Part shown: piece by piece, positions 6,289 through 12,089 of the stretch
Layout: every line of letters begins with the position of its first letter
Position numbering within the stretch: position 1 is the stretch's first letter
Source: Eggerthellaceae bacterium
Lineage (GTDB): Bacteria; Actinomycetota; Coriobacteriia; Coriobacteriales; Eggerthellaceae
Assembly (NCBI GenBank): GCA_017960005.1
Contig: JAGCZM010000026.1
Span: 1-12,089 of the forward strand
Direction: 5' to 3'
DNA: 12,089 nucleotides
Notes under the pieces: model-generated
Database searches by the model: none
Told to the model about the DNA's origin: nothing
The model's input: only the letters and a program-made list of their open reading frames with translations
Made by a program: the position numbers and the translations under genes

Positions 6289-6303
6289 ATGCGCATTGCG
6301 CAT
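6289..6303. promoter_or_regulatory. 15-bp near-continuous palindrome in the response-regulator leader
   Basis: ATGCGCA and TGCGCAT are perfect complements around one central T. It lies 7 bases before the Shine-Dalgarno GAGG (6311-6314), so it may be a protein-binding site; a one-base loop makes an RNA hairpin tight but possible with a few unpaired bases. Confidence 0.4.
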
Positions 6304-6319
6304 ACGAATCGAGGTATTG

Positions 6320-7033
6320 ATGATTAAAGCGATTATTGTCGATGATGAAGCTCCCGCGAGATCCGAGCTTCGTTTTTTGCTCGGTGAAGTCGGCGGCGTC
6401 GATGTCGTTGCCGAGGCCGCAAACGTCAGAGAGGCCATCGAGAAACTCAAAGAATATCCTTGCGATTTGATGTTTTTGGATATCAATATGCCTGAAGCTT
6501 CCGGTATGAAGCTTGCCGAGGCCATGCAAAACCTCACCTATCGCCCCAACGTGATTTTCGTGACGGCATACAGCGAGTTTGCCTTGGATGCGTTTAAGGT
6601 AAACGCCATCGATTATCTGGTTAAGCCCGTCGAAACCGACCGTTTGAAGCAGGCCATCGCCCGTGTTCGCGAAAATATGAGCCTGCATGCGCAGGTACAG
6701 CACGCCAACCGCATTCCCGTGGAAAAGGGCGGCAAGAAAATACTCATCGGCGTTGACAAGATCCGTTTTGTCATGGCCAGAGACGACTATGCCTATCTGC
6801 AGACCACCGATGACAAGTTCTTCTCGACGGTGAGCTTGGCTCAGCTCGAAAAGCGTCTCGAGGGACATGGATTTTTCAGGGTACATCGCGGCTATTTGGT
6901 CAACTTATCCGCAATCGAGGAAGTGCTTCCTCAAGAAGGCGGTACCCTGTTGCTCAGATTAAACGGTATCGAAGAGACTATTCCCGTCTCAAGAAGGCGT
7001 GTTTCTGCCCTGAAGAAAGTTTTGGGGCTTTAA
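6320..7033 (+). CDS. LytTR-family two-component response regulator
   Basis: This 237-aa protein is a transcription factor of the LytR/AgrA type. Residues 1-120 are a receiver domain with acidic pair Asp8/Asp9, phosphoacceptor Asp54 (LMFLDINMP), Thr82 (VIFVTAYSE) and Lys102 (DYLVKP), all intact, so phosphorylation is expected. Residues about 132-237 are a LytTR DNA-binding domain (ILIGVDKIRFVMARDDYAYL, FFRVHRGYLVNLSAIEEVLP, IPVSRRRVSALKKVL). ATG 6320 follows GAGG (6311-6314); the longer in-frame reading inside the dipeptidase gene has no family homology. No histidine kinase gene lies within the window, so its partner is unknown. The stop codon is fused to the Shine-Dalgarno of the next gene (TAAGGAG), arguing for one operon. 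Confidence 0.95.
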   Translation: MIKAIIVDDEAPARSELRFLLGEVGGVDVVAEAANVREAIEKLKEYPCDLMFLDINMPEASGMKLAEAMQNLTYRPNVIFVTAYSEFALDAFKVNAIDYLVKPVETDRLKQAIARVRENMSLHAQVQHANRIPVEKGGKKILIGVDKIRFVMARDDYAYLQTTDDKFFSTVSLAQLEKRLEGHGFFRVHRGYLVNLSAIEEVLPQEGGTLLLRLNGIEETIPVSRRRVSALKKVLGL

Positions 7034-7037
7034 GGAG
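7032..7037 (+). promoter_or_regulatory. Shine-Dalgarno fused to the upstream stop codon (pgi)
   Basis: AAGGAG overlaps the TAA of the response-regulator gene, 9 bases before ATG 7047. It fixes the pgi start and suggests translational coupling. Confidence 0.85.
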
Positions 7038-7046
7038 ATAGCTGAC

Positions 7047-8765
7047 ATGGCTGTGTTGAAGGCTGCCCAAAGCCCTTCGATTGCAACCTTGGTTTCGGAA
7101 AGAGTTGCCGAGCGACTCCATGCCAAGGACGCCTCACTGTTTGATTTTTCCGAATCCGCAAAGCGCATCGCAAAGGATTTCATGGGATGGAGCGACCTGG
7201 CGTCCAACCCCCGCATTCCCGTTGAAGAGATAAGTGCGTTTGCCGATACGCTTATTCAGCGCGGCATCAATACGGTCGTGTTGATAGGCCAGGGCGGTTC
7301 CACTCAGGCGCCCATGACCATCACCAAATACAACAAACCCGACAAAAACAGGGTGTATTTCAGGACGATAGACTCCATGTCTCCGGTGCGTTTGCGCGAG
7401 TTCATGGATCTGACCAACCCCAAAAACACGCTCATCATCGTCTCCTCCAAAAGAGGGGAGACCCTCGAGCCGCGTATGGTATTGCAGGCGGTACGCGGAA
7501 TCCTGAGTGAAAGCATGCCCCAAGAACAGATACCCGAGCACATCCTTGCCATCACCGATCCGGGCACCGAACTCGAAAAGCTTGCGATTGAAGAGGGCTG
7601 GCTCAAGGTGTTTCATGGGGACCCGAGCGTGGGAGGAAGGTACTCGGCACTGTCGGTGTTCGGATTGCTGCCCGCAGCTTTGGTCGGCGTCGATTTAAAG
7701 GCGTTCATGGAGCATGCATGCCAAGCGGAAGCCGCATGCTCGGCCAACCTGCCTTCCAATCCCGCGATCCAGCTGGCGGCCTATCTGTATGACAATTATC
7801 TGATCGGACGGGACAAGTTTTCTTTTTTGACTCCGCAGCGCGGACGCGTTTTGGGATTGTGGATAGAACAACTCGTTGCCGAAAGCTTGGGCAAGGACGG
7901 CAAAGGAATCCTTCCCAACATCGAACTGGACCCCATGATTTTGGCGGACGACCGCGGCGACAGATGCGCGATTGTCTATCGTACCAAGACCGACTTGGAA
8001 GACGAGCAGATCAATTTCGATACCGGCGTTGCTTACCTCGGTGAAACCATGCCCCGTCTCTTTTACGAAATCAACAACGTGGAGGAACTCTCCGAGCATT
8101 TCGTGATGTGGGAGTATGCCATCGCCATGGTGGGATATCTCATGAAGGTATGTCCTTTCGACCAACCCGATGTCTCCTATACGAAGGCGGCGGTGCTCGA
8201 CATTCTCGAAAACGGTCTGACCGATACCTCCCATTTGGATACCTATACCATCAGTTCTCATGTGGGTGACATCGAGGTTCATGCTTCCAAGAAATTCACG
8301 GTGGCGGGAAGCTTGAGAGGCATTCTTCGCCAGCTGTTCAAGACCGTCAAACCCGGTATGTATTTCTCGCTTAACGCGTTTTTGCCCTTCACCGGAGAAG
8401 GAAGACGAGAGGCTTTGGAGAGCATCCGTCACAACGTGGCGCGCGCATGCGGCATTCCGTCGTGTTTGGAGGTGGGACCGCGTTATCTGCATTCCACCGG
8501 TCAGCTTCACAAAGGCGGACCCAACAACGGCGTCTTTTTGATCATATCGGCAAACGAGCAGCGCGATGTGCCTCTGGAGGGCCCGGCAAAGACCATGGGT
8601 GAGTTTGCGTATGCGCAGGCAACCGGAGATGCGCTCATACTGGCGCAGCGGGGCAGAAGCGTCGTTCACATCCATCTGCCCGACAATTCCGGGGGAACGC
8701 TTCGTCGCGTGGCATATGCGGTTGAGGATGTCTTGGCAGAAAATTTACGTGCTTCCAAGTGGTAA
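7047..8765 (+). CDS. pgi: Glucose-6-phosphate isomerase, of the type fused to transaldolase in other bacteria
   Basis: This 572-aa enzyme should interconvert glucose 6-phosphate and fructose 6-phosphate in the cytoplasm. It resembles the isomerase half of bifunctional transaldolase/PGI proteins but has no transaldolase domain; the gene upstream is unrelated. Landmarks: first phosphate loop GQGGSTQAPMT (81-91), second SIS loop region SSKRGETLEPR (133-143), GDPSVGGRYSALSVFG (191-206) with the family's active-site Arg198, WIEQLVAESLGKDGKG carrying the likely catalytic Glu, and RYLHSTGQLHKGGPNNGVF near residue 485. The second loop departs from the usual SKSG-G-T-x-E pattern: Arg136 and Glu138 replace small residues that normally touch the sugar phosphate. 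It lies 13 bp after the response regulator and 12 bp before hypF. Confidence 0.88.
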   Translation: MAVLKAAQSPSIATLVSERVAERLHAKDASLFDFSESAKRIAKDFMGWSDLASNPRIPVEEISAFADTLIQRGINTVVLIGQGGSTQAPMTITKYNKPDKNRVYFRTIDSMSPVRLREFMDLTNPKNTLIIVSSKRGETLEPRMVLQAVRGILSESMPQEQIPEHILAITDPGTELEKLAIEEGWLKVFHGDPSVGGRYSALSVFGLLPAALVGVDLKAFMEHACQAEAACSANLPSNPAIQLAAYLYDNYLIGRDKFSFLTPQRGRVLGLWIEQLVAESLGKDGKGILPNIELDPMILADDRGDRCAIVYRTKTDLEDEQINFDTGVAYLGETMPRLFYEINNVEELSEHFVMWEYAIAMVGYLMKVCPFDQPDVSYTKAAVLDILENGLTDTSHLDTYTISSHVGDIEVHASKKFTVAGSLRGILRQLFKTVKPGMYFSLNAFLPFTGEGRREALESIRHNVARACGIPSCLEVGPRYLHSTGQLHKGGPNNGVFLIISANEQRDVPLEGPAKTMGEFAYAQATGDALILAQRGRSVVHIHLPDNSGGTLRRVAYAVEDVLAENLRASKW

Positions 8766-8777
8766 ACCCATACGTTT

Positions 8778-11186
8778 ATGACAAGCGCACTCGAAATAAT
8801 CGTCAAAGGAATAGTGCAAGGGGTGGGGTTCAGGCCCTTTGTGTATCGTTGCGCCAAAAAGCATCTGGTGTCGGGATGGGTATATAACGACATCGAGGGC
8901 GTGTTCATCCATGCCGAGGCGCAAGAGGATTTGCTCAATGCTTTCGTGGATGAGATTTCCAACAACGCGCCCTCTGCGGCAAAGATAAGCGAAATCTCCT
9001 TAAACGAAGTGCCTCTGCAGCATCCCGAAGGGTTCGAGATAAGGTTTTCCGGGGAAAAAGAAACGGATAAAACCACGTTTGTGTCTCCCGACTTGGCTAT
9101 ATGCGACGATTGTTTGCGCGAGCTTTTCGAGAAGGATAATCCGCGATATCTGTATCCGTTTATCAACTGCACCAACTGCGGTCCGCGCTACACCATCATC
9201 CGCGATTTGCCTTACGATCGCAAAAACACGAGCATGAGCGCATTTGAGATGTGCGATTTCTGCCGATCAGAATACGACGATCCCCAAAACAGAAGATTCC
9301 ACGCACAGCCCAACGCCTGCGATGCCTGCGGTCCCCATCTCATGGTTTTCGAGAAAGACGATTCCTCTTTGCAAAAATGCATATACAAAGAGGAGTTGTT
9401 CGGAAATGATGCGGCATGTATCTCGCATGCCGTATCCCATCTCATGGCAGGCGAGGTGATTGCCATAAAGGGCTTGGGAGGATTTCATCTGGCATGCGAT
9501 GCGACAAACGAGAAAGCCATCGCGCATCTGCGCGCACACAAACATCGCGACAATAAGGCATTTGCGGTCATGGTTTCTTCCGTGGAGGATATCGAGCCGT
9601 ATTGCTTTGTTTCGAAAGAAGAGCGTGCATTGCTTTGCTCCACCGAGCGTCCCATCGTGCTTCTCAAGAAGAAGCCGGATGTTGATTTTGCATCCGGATT
9701 GGCGGACAAACTGCCCGAACTTGGGGTGATGCTTGCTTATACACCGCTTCAGCATCTGGTCTTCCATGAGCTCAAATCAAAGGGTTCCGACATTCCGTTT
9801 TTGGTGATGACCAGCGCAAACATACATGACGAGCCCATCGTCATCGACGATTGGGATGCCCTTGAGCGCTTCGGTTTTTGGGTTTCGTGCATACTGGGTA
9901 ACAACCGTGCCATCTTGAATCGCTTCGATGACAGCGTGGTGCGTGTTTTGTCGTGGGGAGAAGACGAACAAGACAGTGCCGTGCAGATGATACGGCGCGC
10001 CCGCGGATATGCTCCGCGTCCGCTTTTGTTGCCTTCATCCGTATGCCACGAGAATCAAAAGGTTTTGTTTGCCGCAGGACCCGAACAAAAGAATACGTTT
10101 TGCATCGCGCGGGGAAACGAAGCGTTTGTTTCCCAGCATATCGGCGATCTCGAAAACGCTTCTGCATTCGATGCATGGCTTGAGGCCAAATCCCATATCG
10201 GGCATCTGTTCAATCTCAAACCCGATGTTGTCGCGCTCGACATGCATCCGGAGTATCTGTCTTCCAAATGGGCAAAAGAGCAAACCGACATGCGCAAGCG
10301 CATCGAGATACAACATCACCATGCGCATATCGTTTCGGTGATGGCGGAGCATAACCTAAACGAACCCGTATGCGGTATCGCGTTTGACGGTACGGGATAC
10401 GGAACCGATGAGAAAATCTGGGGCGGCGAGGTTCTGCTTGCGTTGCCGCGGGATTTCGAGAGGTTCGCAAACTTCGCTTACATTCCCATGCCCGGAGGGG
10501 CCGCATGCATCAAAAACCCGATGCGGATGGCATACGGAGCGCTTTGGGCCTATGAGTTGCTCGACCATCCTTTTGCAAAATCTTTTCTCAAGCGTATGGG
10601 GGAGACGGCGGCAATCTGCGAACAGATGACGGAAAAAGGCATCAACTGTCCCATGACCTCATCCGTGGGAAGATTGTTTGATGCAGCATCTGCATTGCTC
10701 GGCATCTGCACAAACCCCACCTATGAAGGAGAGGGTGCCGTTTTGTTGGAAGCCGCCGTTTCGGAGGGCTTCGATGAAATAGAGGATGAGGCGCGCTATG
10801 CGGTTGCCATCACCAAAAACACCGCAACCAAAGACAGCACCGCACAAGATACCGGTGTATTGCTTTTGGATGCGCAGCCGACGTTTAAGGCGATGCTCGA
10901 CGATATGCAAAACGGCGTCGATGTCGGTGTGATCGCCCGCAGATTCCATGATGCGATAATCGGATGCGTCATCGACATGGCCTCCATCGTGCGTGAGCTT
11001 TACGGCATATCGATTGTGGCGCTGGGAGGCGGCGTGTTCATGAACCGCTATCTGGTCGAGCATCTGTCGGATAAATTGCGCACGGCCGGTTTTACGGTTG
11101 CGCTCAACAAAGATCTTCCGCCCAACGACGGATGCATATCCTATGGACAAGCTGTGGTAGCATTAGCCAAAACCAAGCAGGCATAA
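8778..11186 (+). CDS. hypF: [NiFe] hydrogenase maturation carbamoyltransferase HypF
   Basis: HypF uses carbamoyl phosphate and ATP to carbamoylate the C-terminal Cys of HypE, the first step in making the cyanide ligands of the NiFe site. All four domains of the 802-aa protein are visible: acylphosphatase (1-92; GVGFRPFVYR with Arg19 and Asn37), two zinc fingers with CX2C-X18-CX2C spacing (Cys109/112/131/134 and 159/162/181/184), a YrdC-like domain (about 210-415; IKGLGGFHLACDA, VMTSANIHDEPI, RARGYAPRP) and a Kae1-like domain (about 425-800; HHHAH at 513-517, FDGTGYGTD at 536-544, VALGGGVFMNRYL, LPPNDGCISYGQ). Length is slightly above the usual 750-780. There is no clear Shine-Dalgarno before ATG 8778, 12 bases after the pgi stop, so translation is probably coupled. 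Confidence 0.97.
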   Translation: MTSALEIIVKGIVQGVGFRPFVYRCAKKHLVSGWVYNDIEGVFIHAEAQEDLLNAFVDEISNNAPSAAKISEISLNEVPLQHPEGFEIRFSGEKETDKTTFVSPDLAICDDCLRELFEKDNPRYLYPFINCTNCGPRYTIIRDLPYDRKNTSMSAFEMCDFCRSEYDDPQNRRFHAQPNACDACGPHLMVFEKDDSSLQKCIYKEELFGNDAACISHAVSHLMAGEVIAIKGLGGFHLACDATNEKAIAHLRAHKHRDNKAFAVMVSSVEDIEPYCFVSKEERALLCSTERPIVLLKKKPDVDFASGLADKLPELGVMLAYTPLQHLVFHELKSKGSDIPFLVMTSANIHDEPIVIDDWDALERFGFWVSCILGNNRAILNRFDDSVVRVLSWGEDEQDSAVQMIRRARGYAPRPLLLPSSVCHENQKVLFAAGPEQKNTFCIARGNEAFVSQHIGDLENASAFDAWLEAKSHIGHLFNLKPDVVALDMHPEYLSSKWAKEQTDMRKRIEIQHHHAHIVSVMAEHNLNEPVCGIAFDGTGYGTDEKIWGGEVLLALPRDFERFANFAYIPMPGGAACIKNPMRMAYGALWAYELLDHPFAKSFLKRMGETAAICEQMTEKGINCPMTSSVGRLFDAASALLGICTNPTYEGEGAVLLEAAVSEGFDEIEDEARYAVAITKNTATKDSTAQDTGVLLLDAQPTFKAMLDDMQNGVDVGVIARRFHDAIIGCVIDMASIVRELYGISIVALGGGVFMNRYLVEHLSDKLRTAGFTVALNKDLPPNDGCISYGQAVVALAKTKQA

Positions 11187-11190
11187 GGAG
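11185..11190 (+). promoter_or_regulatory. Shine-Dalgarno fused to the hypF stop codon (hypC)
   Basis: AAGGAG overlaps the hypF TAA and lies 8 bases before the hypC ATG at 11199, the same TAAGGAG arrangement as at the response regulator-pgi junction. An ATG at 11194 is too close and in another frame. Confidence 0.85.
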
Positions 11191-11198
11191 CATATGAG

Positions 11199-11432
11199 AT
11201 GTGTTTGGCCATTCCGGCTTTGATAACCCGAATCGATGAAGGCAACATCGCCACGGTCGACATCATGGGCATCACCAAAAAGGTTGCCCTGGATTTGACG
11301 CCGCAGGCAAAGGAGGGCGACTATGTGCTCGTCCATGCCGGATTTGCCATCGAAATCGTCGACAGGCAGTATGCCGACGAGACCATCGAGCTCATCAAAG
11401 AGTTTCCTCAACTGGCCGAGGATTTTTCCTGA
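11199..11432 (+). CDS. hypC: Hydrogenase maturation chaperone HypC
   Basis: This 77-aa chaperone forms a complex with HypD to assemble the Fe(CN)2CO unit and then delivers it to the hydrogenase large-subunit precursor. It begins MCLAIPALI, with the invariant N-terminal Cys2 exposed after Met removal, which contacts the iron. The remainder has the HypC/HupF OB-fold pattern: ATVDIMGITKKVALDLTP, GDYVLVHAGFAIEIVD, then a C-terminal helix. Size is normal for HypC (70-95 aa). It lies 12 bp after hypF and 2 bp before hypD. Confidence 0.97.
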   Translation: MCLAIPALITRIDEGNIATVDIMGITKKVALDLTPQAKEGDYVLVHAGFAIEIVDRQYADETIELIKEFPQLAEDFS

Positions 11433-11434
11433 TT

Positions 11435-12089
11435 ATGGAAAGTGCCCATGACAACAACCAAACCCATGCCTCCCTGGACGCGTTCAGGGATAAAGATTTG
11501 GCTCGCGGTTTGATCTCTTCCATAGAAAAATTGGCACCCGAGCATGCGGTGCTGATGGAGGTATGCGGAACCCATACCGTCTCCATCGCCAGAAACGGCA
11601 TCAGAAATCTCATGCCCAAGGGTACGCGTCTTGCAAGCGGACCGGGCTGTCCGGTATGCGTCACTTCAAACCGTGACATCGATACGGTCATCGCTCTTGC
11701 CCGTATGCCGAAGATTACCGTTGCGACGTTCGGGGACATGATTCGTGTTCCCGGCTCGACATCCAGCCTGCTTAAAGAAAAAGCGGCGGGCGCAAATGTA
11801 CAGGTTGTGTATTCTCCGCTCGACGCTCTCGAATACGCGCAGGCCCATCCTGATGAGGAAGTTGTTTTTGTCGGCGTTGGATTTGAGACGACCACGCCTT
11901 TGATTGCGGCAACCATCAAACGCGCATCTTCTCTTTCTCTGAAAAACTTCAGCGTCTTTGCGGCTCACAAGACCATGCCGGCGGCATTGGAGACCATCAT
12001 CAACGATTCGGCGCTTTCGGTGGACGCGTTGATATTGCCCGGACATGTGAGCACCATCATCGGGGTTAAGCCTTACGAGTTTTTGGCAA
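11435..12089 (+). CDS. hypD: Hydrogenase maturation protein HypD (5' part, runs off the window)
   Basis: The reading frame is open to the end of the window, giving the first 218 residues of a protein normally about 370 aa. HypD is an iron-sulfur protein that with HypC carries the Fe(CN)2CO group and receives CN from HypE. Visible signatures are EVCGTHT, with the redox/iron-binding Cys, GPGCPVCVT with the paired Cys, FGDMIRVPGS, VGVGFETTTP and AAHKTMPAAL. The start ATG lies 2 bases after the hypC stop; GAGGA at 11418-11422 is a rather distant Shine-Dalgarno, so coupling to hypC is likely. The [4Fe-4S] cysteines in the C-terminal part lie outside the window. Confidence 0.95.
   Translation, partial: MESAHDNNQTHASLDAFRDKDLARGLISSIEKLAPEHAVLMEVCGTHTVSIARNGIRNLMPKGTRLASGPGCPVCVTSNRDIDTVIALARMPKITVATFGDMIRVPGSTSSLLKEKAAGANVQVVYSPLDALEYAQAHPDEEVVFVGVGFETTTPLIAATIKRASSLSLKNFSVFAAHKTMPAALETIINDSALSVDALILPGHVSTIIGVKPYEFLA

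Noticed and set aside
6125..6319. N-terminal extension of the response regulator into the dipeptidase gene
   Set aside because: The receiver domain begins exactly at the ATG at 6320, which has GAGG before it, and the extension has no homology to any regulator.
6800..7046. A transaldolase domain expected upstream of this type of PGI
   Set aside because: The sequence here encodes the LytTR domain, and pgi starts with its own Shine-Dalgarno; there is no remnant of transaldolase.
7695..8675. 326-codon open frame on the minus strand inside pgi
   Set aside because: It mirrors the codon structure of pgi and has no recognisable domain; a shadow frame.

Overview
The window (about half G+C, dense coding, short intergenic gaps) reads as chromosomal DNA of an anaerobe that makes a [NiFe] hydrogenase. 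Protein style (a PGI of the transaldolase/PGI-fusion type, a LytTR regulator, an SsuABC-like transporter, hypF-hypC-hypD order) looks to me most like Coriobacteriia (Actinomycetota), in a lineage of lower G+C than most Eggerthellaceae. That placement is from memory of the families and not from any search.

Layout. Positions 1-137 hold a perfect inverted repeat, a possible promoter and a terminator-like hairpin in front of a three-gene ABC importer operon (138-2644: binding lipoprotein, ATPase, permease; genes touch or overlap by 4 bp; substrate unknown). Running towards it on the minus strand is a two-gene unit (3946-2635): a membrane-anchored or secreted N-acetylmuramoyl-L-alanine amidase whose stop codon overlaps the start of a TetR-family regulator, which in turn overlaps the end of the permease gene by 10 bp. 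A 145-bp divergent gap with a 7-bp-arm dyad separates the amidase from a small unrecognised 97-aa protein gene (4092-4385). Positions 4386-4760 carry two converging terminators and a minus-strand tRNA-Leu(CAA) with its own promoter.

The right half is all plus strand: a PepV-type M20 dipeptidase (4761-6263), then what looks like one long operon: LytTR response regulator (6320-7033), phosphoglucose isomerase (7047-8765), hypF (8778-11186), hypC (11199-11432) and the start of hypD (11435 to beyond the window edge). HypF makes the thiocarboxamide/cyanide precursor, while HypC and HypD carry the Fe(CN)2CO unit to the hydrogenase large subunit, so hypFCD is a coherent maturation module. Its linkage behind a glycolytic enzyme and a response regulator is the most distinctive gene-order feature.

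I found no mobile element, CRISPR array, toxin-antitoxin pair or defence system. The more unusual points are a non-standard sugar-phosphate loop in the PGI, two perfect 15-bp palindromes in the leader of the response-regulator gene, the overlapping amidase-TetR pair, and the unknown 97-aa protein. I do not see a convincing new biological system.
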